DNA from: Clavaria fumosa
Lineage: Eukaryota; Basidiomycota; Agaricomycetes; Agaricales; Clavariaceae
Assembly: GCA_951802425.1 (NCBI GenBank)
Contig: OX637796.1
Coordinates: forward strand, 4,402,001-4,466,000
Direction: 5' to 3'
Length of the DNA stretch: 64,000 bases
In this document: in pieces, positions 32,894 through 47,560 of the stretch
How the letters are laid out: each line of letters starts with the position of its first letter
How positions within the stretch are numbered: position 1 is the first letter of the stretch
Program-made: the position numbers and the translations under genes
The notes under the pieces: model-generated
Databases searched by the model: none
Told to the model about the DNA's origin: nothing
The model's input: the letters and a program-made list of their open reading frames with translations, nothing else

Positions 32894-33297
32894 CAGTCTC
32901 ATGCTCACACAACTTAATGTAAGGTCAATGATGATGATACTAACATAAGGGGGAAAAGTACAACAAAGGAAAAGTCATAGTATACAGTATATAGCAGACA
33001 GTTCGGGTGTTGCTGGCATTCCCACACTCGGACCCCATGTGTCATGTGATGCGCCAGAGGCCTGGGTCATGTGATGTATGATTACCTAATCTGTGTGCCA
33101 TACCGGTCACATGACCTTCCTGTGATCTTCCCACAACTCTTTCCTGATCCTTTGCTGACTTCTCTCACCTGCTTATGTAAGTGGTCCTGACATCACCCCC
33201 CTCTTAAGGCTGGGCATCTTGACTTGCCAACTTCACCTTGTTGGGGTGTTGCTGGAAGAAGTCTCAGAGCAACAGTGTAACGTTAGTGAGGTTGCAA
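32887..33297 (-). mobile_element. Inverted gypsy 3' end: LTR plus chromodomain tail
   Basis: From about 32888 to 33191 the sequence is a family-I LTR in minus orientation. From 33192 to 33297 it is the reverse complement of the pol 3' end (CACCCCCCTCTTAAGG and the last chromodomain codons). It joins the preceding plus-oriented fragment through a 7-nt shared word, GACTCAG, so the two halves form an internally inverted, deleted element. Confidence 0.85.
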
Positions 33298-33484
33298 TGA
33301 CACAGTGCACAAACAGCTGTAAAATCAGTCAGCCACATGTCATGTAAAGTTACCTGTAGAATCATCTGTCCTGTCACAAATGTCACAGTTGTGACTGTTC
33401 CGCAGTGGCAATCTGTCGTGCATTGTGATTGCGCTCTCCTGCCCAAATTTTGTCATGACACTATGGAGGTTATATTTATGAAGA

Positions 33485-34851
33485 TATTCAAAGGGATTCA
33501 TCATCGTCATCCTCCTCCTCCTCCTCCTCATCATCATCATCATCATCATCAAACTCTTCATCATCTACCAGTAAATACTTTTCCAAAATGGATTCTGCAT
33601 ACTTGTCCATAAACTGTTGGTCAGTGAGCCTCTCATCTTGATGGGATGTGAACAAAAGAGATACATCAGGTATAAGAGCCAGTTTCCCAGTTGTGATGCG
33701 CTTGCGGAGTCGAGGCTGCAATTGGTTAAAGAATCCAGGATTGAAATAATCAATGGGCATCCCCAGTGGAAGTGCAGGGAACTCTGTTGGTCTCTGGACC
33801 TCGGGGACTACTCGCACATGCTCATGCCATTTCCTCTTCAGGTCCAAACAAGCTTCCTCCTCCCTTTTCTTATCAAGGAGTCAGATCCACACCTCAAATT
33901 CAGGAGAGCACTCAGGCCACTTCCTGATGTGATATTCCTTAGAGCTTCTCACTTGTGGCTCTGTTGAACTCATCATCCGAAGTGGCCTTGGGATCTATGA
34001 GATCCTGGTACCGCTTAGGATATCCATTTGCCCTAAGAAATTCAAGGCGGGCAGAGGCAAGCTGAGAAAAATTATTAGTAAAGAACAACTTCAGTAGAAA
34101 AAGGAATTACTCTAATGCAGCCTTGATACTGAGGCCCCATCTCTTCAACAATCTTGACTCTTCCCAGCTCCCTTTCTTCTTTTCGATACCATTTGTACAT
34201 GTAATGATGCACAAAATGATCATAGAACCAAGTCAAAAGGTTGAGATCCTTTGCATAAGTTGTGTTTGGGCTCATGTGCGCAAAGGCATGTGAGATGAGT
34301 GCTTGTTTGAAGGTATCAAGTGCAATGACATGGCATGCCGCATTGTACAGTGCATAGGGTGTCTGCCGAAGATCCGGGCACCAGCATATCAAGCCAAAGT
34401 GGGCAAGACAATTCTGGATGTAGTTGATAATATGCTCCTCAACCTGCTGAATCTGGGTGGCAATCTGCCTGCTATTTGTGCTCGCAGCAGCCCTGCCCAC
34501 CTTCACAAGGGATGGTGCAATGAGCAATGGTCTGCTGTGTTGCGAGAATAGACTCCTCAGTGGTGAAGTGGCTTGCGAACTGTGCGAGGACTTCATTGGG
34601 AGGGTTTCCTGGGACTTGCTTTGGGTCGAGTAGTCCCCATAGTAGCCATATGTGAAGATGTATAGCTCTCTACAATGTCTTAATGAGTGTCTTTGAGCAA
34701 CAATAAAATGAATGAGACTGCACACCTGCAGCCCCCCAATATCAGAGGGAATCTCAGACTCCAACAGCCTATGGATATGAGATGACGGTTTCATAACTAC
34801 TTTGGCTCTCTTCACAGATGTATTTCTAAGTTTTTTTCTTGTCTGGCCCAA
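33485..34851 (-). pseudogene. Decayed hypothetical gene with acidic C-terminus
   Basis: The first part (34075-34851) starts MGQTRKKLRNTSVKRAK and contains FGLICWCPDLRQTPYALYNA and HHYMYKWYRKEERE. An intron-like AGTAATTCC...TTTCTCAG (about 34056-34105) leads to LASARLEFLRANGYPKRYQ. After a small frame change the sequence reads SSKEYHIRKWPE, then TGA (33881-33883, expected Arg), then KRKWHEHVRVVPE...PIDYFNPGFFNQLQP. It ends in runs of Asp and Glu made by GAT/GAG repeats. It resembles a family common in agaricomycete genomes. No function is known to me. Confidence 0.55.
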
Positions 34852-35977
34852 AGGGGCTGGTCCGCTGGCAGCCTGGCCCTTGGGTGGGTGGCAGTTCTGT
34901 GTCGGGACAGTGCATGGAAGGTGGGGGAAAATGGGTGGATCCTGACATTTATCTCACTGGTATTTTGCCCAGGACAATGTCTGGAGTCCATTGGAGTCCA
35001 CCAGAGTTATGCAGAACTCATCAGCATCATCAAGGACAGTGAGGACAAAGCTAGAATGCATGGGCCAGGTGTCCAAGACCAGAATAATGTTAATATTTGA
35101 ACTGAGGAGCATGGAGATACATGAGGTTTATATGCTACTAGGGCAGGGCATAGGGCAACTATGAAACATAGATGAAACATGATACATAATTCTCTTTGGG
35201 AGTGGGAAGCATGGATGGTGATACATGTGAGACTAGGACTATGTCCCAAAGGTTAGAGGGCATTGTCCCAATGGTTGCCAACCATGGACTAGCACCAAGG
35301 AACCTACTAGAAGTAAATCTAAAGGACCAATATTGAAGTCTGACAAAAGTCTGGACTCGACTTATCAGAGCAGAGTGGACTCAGAGCAGAGCAGGATCAG
35401 ACATGCCAGACCTGGAGCAGAGTTGCATCAGAGATGTGTCAGAGTTGCATCAGAGGTAATCTGAGTTAGATCAGGTGACTGGACAGGACCATGACAGGGA
35501 CACTGTGTTCACAGATTAATACATGACTGGAGTGTTCTGTTCTGGTGGCTTACAGTGTGTTACCTTTAATACTTAAGCTCTAATTACTGAGTCACTATCT
35601 CTTACCAGCTCTACAGGCTGAAACTATGCCTCTAACATATTCACCATCTCTGAGTGATGTATGACTGAGGCAACTTGACTAAATTCCCTTTTTGCTACAG
35701 ACACTTGACTTTTTTTCTAATCATTTGACTTTCCACTTTTACTGAGTATCACATCTGATCTGCTGTACTATGAGTCAAAACAATGAAGGTAGGAAGCTGA
35801 GTAATTGAAGAGAAATCCAACAATTGATCTTGTTCACTTGAGGAGCAAAATTGGCACATGGCACAAGCTATACAAGAAATGATATATTCTATCATACTTG
35901 TTGCTGCAATAAATGTGACTGTGGTTATGCAAGAAACATAGCTGGACAGACTTTTGGTTGCAGGAAGAGTACATTCT
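34852..35977. other. Spacer between transposon island and ADE1, no gene recognised
   Basis: Only short frames occur. A small repeat AGAGTTGCATCAGAG is seen at 35425-35455. The word GGAGTCCATTGGAGTCCA (34981-34998) also occurs at 14309-14326, so part of this stretch is repeat-derived. The last 100-150 bp probably hold the ADE1 3' UTR. Confidence 0.5.
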
Positions 35978-37153
35978 CTACTTTGCTGCAGAATCTGTCA
36001 ATATCTGCACAACCTCAACGTACCTCTGCCTTGTCTCCTCTACCACCTCCTCATCAATGACCCACCCCTCCTGGCCCTCCCTGCCGCCCTCGAGGCCCTT
36101 TCGGAAGCCTGCACGCACGAGCCAGTCCCGCAAGAACTGCTTGTCGAAGCTCGGCTGTGCTCTGCCCGGGTGGTACCCCGCCTGCGGCCAGTACCGTGAC
36201 GAGTCGGGTGTAAGCAGCTCATCAACCAGGATCAGCACTTTGTTGCAGGCTCCTGTTGCAGCAGCAGATGCGGGAGCGAGAGAGGAAGTGGAATGGACTA
36301 GCCCAAACTCGAACTTGGTGTCGGCCAAGATGAGCCCGCGCGACTCGGCGTAAGCCGCTGCTTCTTTGTACAGTCGCAAGGATATGCTGGAGATCTGTGT
36401 GTACAGTTCTGCGCCAATGAGCTCGATAGCTAAAATAATATTTGGTTAAAACAATATTTGGTAGAGTCAGTTGACGGAGCGGGCAAAGAAGGTCGTCCTT
36501 GCCTTGATCGCGCGAGAGGTTCTCATCGTGCTGGCCCTGGTCCGCCTTGGTCGACGGCGTGAAGATAGGTTGGGGGAACCGCTGAGACTCCAGCATGCCC
36601 ACGGGCATCGCCATTCCGTGCACTGTGCCCGACTTTTGGTACTCCACCCAGGCTGAGCCTAAAGAGGATGGCGCAAGGAAAAGTTCGTCAACGACGACGC
36701 AGTGAAAGGGAAAAGTACGAGTAACGCACCGGCAAGGTACCCGCGCACGATTGCTTCGATTGGGACAACCTCTGCGCGGCGCACGAGCATCGCGCGTCCG
36801 TCGAGGAGCGAGGCCGACGGCGCGTGGGTGCGCACCTCAGTCGGCATCGCAGATAGCGATGCGGAGATGACATGGTTGGGCACGATGTGCGCAAGTCGCG
36901 CGAACCAGAAGAGGGAGAGCTCTGTCAGCAGCTTGCCCTTTCCCGGGATGCCCTAGAAAGCAGGGCTGGTAAGGACCTCGGTTAGCTGAGGAAAGAGACG
37001 AACGTTGCGAAGGACAACATCGTAAGCTGACACTCTGTCCGTAGCTACGAAGAGGAGCTGGTCTGGATCTGAAGTCAAGTAGATGTCCCGGACTTTGCCT
37101 TTGGACAGCAGATTTAGGCCAGGCAGATCCGTAGTCATCACTGCGGTCAACAT
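35978..37153 (-). CDS. ADE1: Phosphoribosylaminoimidazole-succinocarboxamide synthase (SAICAR synthetase)
   Basis: It catalyses the ATP-dependent joining of aspartate to CAIR in purine synthesis, in the cytosol. Exons on the minus strand: 37153-37004, 36952-36730, 36658-36503 and 36429-35978, together 981 nt (326 aa, close to yeast Ade1). Diagnostic segments are [38 protein letters not shown], the HDENLS region, ADTKFEFG and [14 protein letters not shown]. The start could also be the second Met (MTTDL, 37138). Introns are 51, 71 and 73 nt. The third (36430-36502) begins GCAAGG instead of GT; the alternative gives no usable site, and joining there gives the expected [11 protein letters not shown]. 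Histone H3 lies 207 bp upstream on the same strand. Confidence 0.96.
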
Positions 37154-37360
37154 TGCAGGGCGAAATAGTGTTTCTGCTCAGAGACAACCAGAAATAGTCC
37201 GTGCATGCACATATTCATAGATTCAACGGAACAGCAACGGCATGCACACGGCACGGTACGTTGTACAAATAGGACAAGTAAAAGTAGTGGACAGGAAAAG
37301 AGACATCAGCGCAACGAGGAATGGCAACCATGTTGGGTGAGCGGCACGGTCTTGTTACGT

Positions 37361-38157
<797 letters not shown>

Positions 38158-40004
38158 TGAAGATGAGTATCGGATGAGTATCGAAAAAGGAGTTTGCTTG
38201 GTTGATCGTCTGGACGAAGAGGTTGTTGTCAAGGGTCGGGGGGGAGTTGTTGGCTGTGCGCGTGTTGTGGGTTGTTTGAAGGGAGACAAATGATCCGTGC
38301 GCAGTTCCAAACCCGTTGGAGAGTTGCCTCTTGTGGACACTGTCGTCGTCGTCGGTAGACACCATCCTCTCGTCTCGATATCAAACTATCAACGCGTACG
38401 GTAAGGACACCTGTCTAAACATCGCGTTCTTGGCAGAAGAGGGCCGGTGTCGGACGTATTTAAGACAGCCGTGAACGTCGCATGTAAGTCTTTATGCAAA
38501 TCGTTTCATCAGAACATCGTTGCCTAGGCCGTTCTCCCACCCTGACCCCAATCACAAGACTTATACATCGTTCTCACCACCGCAACCTTTCAGCACGTCC
38601 ATTTCACAACATATTCTGATTCCAGTTATCTCGTTGTCGCATCAGAAATGCTGCACAAGCCCTTCTGCCCATACTCTCGGGTCTCGTCTTATCTTCCACA
38701 CAACTCTTCACATCTTCAGTCTGCAACTGCATCATACCTGGCGACGGCTAAGCGTATCTCCTTTGAGTATGTCTTTTGGGAGGGACGGCATTTCTCCCAC
38801 CAATTCAAGGATTCCTCGAACGTCGCATGGACTGTGTCAGTCGTAGTCTGATAGCCTGGAAATTTCCCCCCGAGGCTCGTTCGTAATGCAAGGCTTCTCG
38901 CTCATTGACTTCTGATGTCCGGTCTATGGGGCCCAAGACGCTAAACGTGCATTTCTTAGAGAATCTTCAACCAATTGTGTTCCTCAAGCTATATGCATCG
39001 CATACCCTACCTGGAGCTTGGCGATACTTGTTCCTGAATATACACTGCTCCTTGGTGTTCTCTTGGACGACGTGTATCTCGGACTCCTGCCGCAACGATC
39101 TGTCGTCTCTCCGTTCCGCAGCATCACCTCCTAGGACTCCCGTGAGATCAGAAATGGTCTATTCATCAGGGGGTGTTATCCAGCCCTTCCGAGCAGAGCA
39201 TCATACAAACTCAAGGGACCTCGACGTATCTTGCGGCACCCTGAACTAGAATAGCAGCGGGAGGAGGACACCTCGCCTTCACAGAAGCTTGCCATGTTTG
39301 TTGCTCCACTTGCCGTTTTTGGATGCCTTGGAAGCAAGATCTCACGCTTCTCACGTTTCTATCCCAGAAGCCTAGGCTCTGGGCCTTTGGGCGCGCAAAT
39401 CCCCGGAGGCCGTTTCTTTTACGCCAAAACCCCCGCTAATGCAACCCTCTTCTCGAACTGCCGCTTGGTCCTTCTTTCTTTGGTTGTCATCCAACTAATT
39501 CGGTTCGCTGTGCTTGGCTCCCACGAGCGACTGCCACGGCTGCAATTCCGAGTTATGGGAAACGTGATATGATCATTGTACGCAGAAGCAGCTTAGTCCC
39601 AACGTCGCCATTTCCACCCGCCGCTAATACGTGCCTCGGTAAAAGAAGGGGCCTATTTGCTATGTCGGCGATAAGCGTTTCTTCAGCGTGGGCTTTCTCC
39701 TATGTTGAGATGCAGGGATATACACGACCATAGTGTGGCTAGCTGCCGCTGTAACCTTGTTCCCATCTATCCCAACAATCCCAGGCCGTTGTAACCGCTA
39801 TCGCCGATTGTTCTCAGATTCTCAGATTATACTAGCTTGGTGGCCAACTCCGTAAGGTTTAGCCAAAGAGCCAAAGGGTATATCACTACTGCCGGAGCGC
39901 CAGCAAGTATCGTAGGAGTACAAGTACTGTACATCGGGTTCAGAATGGACACATGATACCAGACCCCATCCGGCTGGTCGCGTGTATCAACCCCGCATGC
40001 CAAA
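38158..40004. other. Spacer upstream of histone H3, no gene supported
   Basis: The first 200-300 bp (38158-38400) should hold the H3 promoter. Frames at 38520-38846, 38905-39249 and 39294-39572 lack recognisable domains, good splice context or composition like the neighbours. I see no tRNA or snRNA pattern. Confidence 0.45.
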
Positions 40005-41017
40005 TCAGACGGCCTCGGGCGCCGTGACGACTTTCTGCATCTCGGCGAAACGCTTCGCCTCCTTCTCAGCCTTGTCTATCGCGCTCTCGAGTTTGCCCTC
40101 GCGCGCCTCCAGGCGCTGCTCCATGCCGAGCACGAGCAGACGCACCTGCTCGACATACGCGCGCATCGCACCCGCGTCCGCTGCCGCGCCAGCGGCCGGG
40201 AGCGGGTACTCGGTGGACGCGGCGGACGCGGGGCGCGCGCGCAGGAATCCCGCTGGGCCGAGCGCAGAGCGCACGGCGACGGCTGCGGCGGTCGGCGTGG
40301 GGCTCTGCGACGTAGGGATGTTGAGTGTACTCTGCGGTTGAGATGCACGTGCGCGCGTCGGCCGTCAGAACAAGAGGCGTTGCGTCGAAGAGTATCGGGG
40401 ATGCACTTACCTGCCAGTTCTCGCCGGCCAACCGAGCCAGCTCGCGCTCAAGCATCTTCTCTCGCGCTTTCCCTCTGGAATCCGCAGGGGTCCAAAACCC
40501 GTCAAGTGGGAAACGCGTGTGGAAAGCAAGACCGGAAAGCAAGACAACGGGGCGACGTTAGGAGGCGGGGAGAATAGAACAATGACGGCGAAACGCACCT
40601 CTCGATCTCGGACATACACCGCTCGTTCTCGCGTTGCGTTCCCTGGAGGAGCAGCTCGAGGTTTCTGTACTCCTTCTCGATCTCCTGGACCAATTCGAGC
40701 GGCGGGCGCTGCGCTAGTTGGTCTTGCAGCGTTTGAATCGTAGTTTTTAACTAAGTTATAACATAGCGGCGGGTGCCCGCCGCGTCAATATGCGTCTCAT
40801 TTTCTCAAGGATACAGAAGGCAGAGATCTGCCAGTGCTACAGGACGTAGTGTACTCACTCTATCGTTCTCGCGGTCTTTCTCTATCAGCTGCCGGCGCAG
40901 CGTGTCCTCGACGGACTCGTCGCTTTCGCGCAGGACGCCCAGGTCGTCCACACTACCGATGGCGAGAGAAGGGCGCACGTAGCTACGGACACTTTGCGCT
41001 CTGCGCATGCTTGACAT
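40005..41017 (-). CDS. Small coiled-coil protein of unknown function (233 aa)
   Basis: Minus-strand exons: 41017-40859, 40750-40599, 40474-40411 and 40331-40005; 702 nt, all junctions in frame with GT-AG sites. The N-terminus (MSSMRRAQSVRSYVRPSLAI) is basic and Ser-rich. The middle is a predicted coiled coil (TLRRQLIEKDRENDR, LELVQEIEKEYRNLELLL, REKMLERELARLAGENWQ). An Ala/Pro-rich linker follows, then a second helix (GMEQRLEAREGKLESAI, AEKEAKRFAEMQ). The layout resembles spindle-pole or kinetochore structural proteins, but that is inference; no defining domain is seen. GC is very high in the last exon. Confidence 0.75.
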
Positions 41018-43346
41018 GAACGAAAGGAGAAGCGTGTGCCGCCGGCCCCGCTGTTTGGTTCAAAGTTTGAGAATAAATCACGTGCAGGCTCCTTGGCGCG
41101 CTTAGAATGAACGTAGCAACTTCACAGTGTAGCAACATCCCCGGAAAAATGTCAGGTCAAATGACGTCTCTTTACGTCCGCTTCATTGGCCGTGTGGCGA
41201 GAACAGCCGTAAACGTGTTTATTTTTACGATTCTCTCCACGGGATCAATCTCCAGGATCACGAAATCCCGCCGAGTGGCGGGCCTGTGGCCCTGTCGACA
41301 AGTCCCGTTCGAGCCATAAGGAGTAAGTGTATGACAGGGGTGAAGGGCGTAAGGGTTGTCCCGTCCAACCGCCGGGGATGCAGCCTGGGAGTGGTACGAA
41401 GCGACCTGCACTCGCTCGTGTCCTTCGCGATAACACTTCTATATTCGAGTTAGTAGAGGTCACTGGAGTTGGACCGACGAGAATATACAAACCAGGGACA
41501 TGCACATGATCGTCACACGCATCGATGTTATTGCCTTGCAACTTCTGTAAGTGGACGGTGGGCTTTACGGAGAGCCGAGCAGCTGAAAATTGGTTTGAGC
41601 CACCGTAAGACCACGTCCGAGTCCGAGAGGATGGCGAGTGTGCGGCGGCTCGTCAATAAATTAGACTACAAGGATAGAATTGTGCGTCGACCCGTAAAAG
41701 GAACCCTAATAGAAGTGACCCAGCATTCTACGTGAGAAAAACGACTCGCAAGAATAGGCCACGCGGAACTTTCAAATTCGTCCAAGGCGGGGGAGATCAC
41801 AGGATGCACGTTGTGATAGGATGCCATGTGAGTGGCGTGGTCTAGACACTACGAGTCAATTCGACGGGTTACTTCGGGTGAGCATCATGGAAGAAATGTG
41901 ACCAAGATCGTATCTGGGCCCAACACTCTCTTGAGACTTTGACGATATAAAACCAACCTTGCATCGTCTAGGTAGAACGGCAGGGCGAATAATCGTCCTT
42001 CATGCATAACACACTTGCAACCTAAGTTACCCATTGCTACAAAGGTAGTCGTTCACTATCTATGGAACGAGGTTAGCTTTGTCCCTCTGTGTGCCTTGGC
42101 AGACGTAATTCGAAACCGAACCATCCACACGCTACCAGGCGCACAAAGGAACCCAAAAGCGGCATGTCAGTATGTACGGTACCCGAAGTTTGCGATGGGT
42201 TGATACCCAAATCGAGCGACGGCTCCACGTCGAAGCATGTTACGTGAGCGCTGAATGGAGAAGGGTGGTTGTGAATTTGGCGTACAACCAAGTATAATGA
42301 TAAGAAACCCCTCACCATACTTGTAGATGTCAACAGCCCATGTGAGTGTCCGAACGGTTGCAATCGCCCACTTCCGACGTCACACCGTTGAATCGGTTGA
42401 ATCGGTAGAGCCGACTGGAGTTTGTGTCTCCCCGACGGGAAGGAAGTTCCTTGCCTCGCGTTGGGAAGGACAAGGACACAGAAAGGGAAATCACTATCCC
42501 AGTGGTTGTGATTGTCTAAATTAGCCGTGACATAGCATGACACGTCACCCCACATAGCAACATTAACAAGTAAACTGACCCGCATTAACCAGAATGTCTA
42601 AAAACGAGAATAACAAAATGAGTGCGTGCGTGTATAGAGCGGTGATACGGTCCGCTGAAGGAGGAGGTTACTGATATTGAATTCTGGGGTGCTCGCGTTG
42701 CAGCAGGGCTTTGTCAAAAATAGTGGCATTGTCAGTTGAGCGGCATAGCGGAGCGGACGTTAAAACTCGAACTTTACTGACTGAGTCGAACTTAAAGCAG
42801 GGGGTGAAGGTGACGTTTCAGCTGTCGCAGAGATTTCTCCGGAGTCCGGACGTCGATTCACGAGCAAGCCTTGTGCTGGCTGGCATCAAATGGGTCAAAT
42901 GTTAAAAATACCATCACAGGTCCATCAGAGGAGAGAGAAGCTCACAAATCACGACATAAGCTCCCCCTTACACCCTTCGTCGCTGGGTAGCCATCTGTCG
43001 GGCGTTCACCGTGAATAGCCGACAATGAACTCGAGGCGATAGATGTAAACTGTGTCAGGGCTCATGCAAGATCGTGAGCTTATAAGTAAAGCTGAATAAA
43101 TAATTTACCTGTACAGTATAGAAAAAGAAAAAAAAGGGGGTCTGTTCTGTTCTGTTCTGTCGGATGCAACAGCAACCCCATTTCTTGACCCAGAGATCCA
43201 CATCGGGTCTGTCATAAAAAACCGGTTACGTCAACCCTAACCCTAGCAACGGCCCTTTCAGCAGCGACTCAAAACGGGGCTAAGGTGCAGCCCGTTTTTT
43301 GTTTCCGTCGTGGGTTCTTCCCTTTTCAAGCACCACCACCATCATC
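41018..43346. other. Long spacer upstream of SNF1-like kinase, no gene supported
   Basis: Only short unsupported frames occur (for example near 41107, 42073 and 42711). Small features: a repeat GTTGAATCG twice at 42385-42402, and four TCTGT units at 43140-43160. The last 100-200 bp should be the promoter and 5' UTR of the kinase. Confidence 0.45.
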
Positions 43347-45571
<2,225 letters not shown>

Positions 45572-46311
45572 AAAGGAGATCTGTGAGGTTAGTGGTTATT
45601 CGTTTATGGGCTGAGGCTGGCGCGGCCGCGGCTTGTGGACTGAGCGTCAGGACGGGTTGTCGTGTTTAATTTGCAGGAGTCACACGGTTATAACCAAATA
45701 TATCAATAATATGTACCATCTCTTCTTTGGCAGCATTGGATCAAGCTAAGCCTCTCCTTGCAAGTCGACATTAGGCCAAGTTCTGCTGGCCCAGTGTGTC
45801 TACCTGGTCACGCCGAGGACGCGATCGTCGTTCAAAGCGGCACGTATGCGCACAAAATGTCTTGGTAATTCACTCGGGAGTGTTTTACCCACCTCGAAAA
45901 CGACGCACAGTGGTCGTTGCATGAACCGAACAGCGACAAACCTGTCGCAGAGGACTTGCAATGGCTGCGAAGTCGACGAAGCACTGCACCGAAAAAAATG
46001 ATGTCGCTGCGAGTACCCATGGCAGCTTCGCGATGAGGCAGATCTTTCGGAAACAGGATTGTTGCCTCAGTTGGATCCGTTTAATGACATTCAATATTAG
46101 GTCGCTTGAGGGCAAGGACAGCAGTGCGTGAGAGATGAAATGCCGCCCCAGTTAGTATCAGGGTTCGAGCCGCCATCAGACCGTGTAAGACATAGCAGAT
46201 GAACGCGAGGACGCGTATCGCAGTAGCAATGTCTAGAAGGACATACAAAATATGACGGTTCCGATCCATGAATAATTACAGTCAGTCGTCTGGGCCGCTC
46301 GACGGAACGAC
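45572..46311. other. Convergent intergenic region between SNF1 and the fasciclin gene
   Basis: No gene is recognised. It should contain both 3' UTRs and poly(A) signals. Short minus-strand frames near 45832-46115 have no recognisable content. Confidence 0.5.
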
Positions 46312-47085
46312 TCAGTCGACGTTGAATGCGCCATCGATGACATGCAAGACGCCATTGGACGCCTGTGCCACTTTGATGAGCACATATTCTGAAGTGCATG
46401 GAACATAATCTTAGACCCACCTCCTTACTGCTGACGATCCTCGCATGTCCATTCAGGAGCACATGAGCAGGTTCTGGAGTAATGGTCTGATTGGTGATAG
46501 TGACAGTGACAGGATGAGCGGTCAAAAGAGTGTCATAGACACCCTCGCGTGTGAGGTCGATGGATGGCTGCTAGATGTCGGGGTTCGTTGAGCTGCGATC
46601 CATGGACATGTGCGATGAATAAATCTGATGACCCACCGCGACGATGTGCCCAGACACCCATCGCACAACATTCCTACGACTGATCTTCTGAAACTCTTCC
46701 TCCGTTATTTCGACCCCATTCCCATTGCAGGGCGGCCCTTGATGGCTGGCGCAGGGTAGGCTCAGTATCGAGTGACATTGCTCGTCGGCAGGGCGGCGCA
46801 GACTCACGGTTTCTTAGGGAGAGCAATAACAGCTGCGTTTGTCGGTACGAACAGGGTGTGTTCATGGCCTGGCAGGTCATTGAAGAGTCGACTGAGTTCC
46901 GTCTCCCTCGCGTAGGCGAAGAAGATGGAGACAGAGGAGTCGATGGTGAGGAGGTCGGCTAAAGACGGTTTGGGTGATCTGACTGGCACGTATGCCTCCT
47001 GCATCTGACCGAGGATAGTCTGATCTCGGGAGTGGGCCAAGGCTAAGAGAGGCAGCGTGAAGACGGAAAGTCTAGGAAGATGCAT
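46312..47085 (-). CDS. Secreted single-domain fasciclin (FAS1) protein
   Basis: FAS1 domains mediate cell adhesion; fungal members are secreted or wall-bound. Minus-strand exons: 47085-46808, 46745-46637, 46570-46429 and 46388-46312; 606 nt, 201 aa. The start MHLPRLSVFTLPLLALAHS is a signal peptide, and the longer upstream frame lacks one. FAS1 H1-like segment: LFNDLPGHEHTLFVPTNAAV. The H2-like segment is NGVLHVIDGAFNV at the C-terminus. The middle contains VEITEEEFQKISRRNVVRWV and TLLTAHPVTVTITNQTI. There is no GPI or membrane anchor at the end. Confidence 0.85.
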
Positions 47086-47560
47086 TGGATGAAGGTGAGT
47101 TGTGGAACGCCGGCCAGGCCAACATTGGTCTAGCTCGGTTCGGCTCGGTTCTTCAATAATATAATGAATGATACAGTTACATGTATACAATACTCAAGTT
47201 TATAGTCGACTTATATTCAGTTCTTCGCCCTCTTTCATGGCCTAGTCTGAGAGTCTTGTCTGACTGACGTTCACTCAACCGCTGGGCGCTGAAATCGTCG
47301 TCCAAAACGAGAACACGCCCATGGGCGTATATGGTCTCATCCCCAGTAGTCCGGCGCTGCATCACCAAAAGAAAAAACCGCCGATGTGGGTAGCTGCATA
47401 TCGCAGCAAAAAGTCTTTGCGAGGATCTTTCTTGGGCGCATCCGGCTGTTGAGATTCCTGTTCATCGTTGGAGGTGACTTTCATCTGGGCGGTCGACGGG
47501 CGCTCTGCTATAAGACCACTCATGTGCAACTTCCAACCAGAAGAGCCAAAAGCCATAGGT

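Noticed and set aside
32887..32900. Auto-integration (suicide) of a gypsy cDNA as cause of the inverted structure
   Set aside because: The LTR terminus is not intact at the junction; the first bases are replaced by the shared word GACTCAG, so microhomology joining explains it better.
38520..39572. Plus-strand frames of 90-115 codons upstream of histone H3 (possible divergent H4)
   Set aside because: None contains histone H4 sequence or any recognisable domain, and splice context is poor.
41107..42905. Several short frames in the spacer before the SNF1-like kinase
   Set aside because: They overlap on both strands, have no motif and no consistent codon pattern; treated as chance.
43236..43247. 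Telomere-like CCCTAACCCTAG
   Set aside because: Only two units, inside a gene-dense region; no array and no subtelomeric context.
46160..46180. GGTTCGAGCC, resembling a tRNA T-arm
   Set aside because: No matching acceptor, D or anticodon stems could be built around it.
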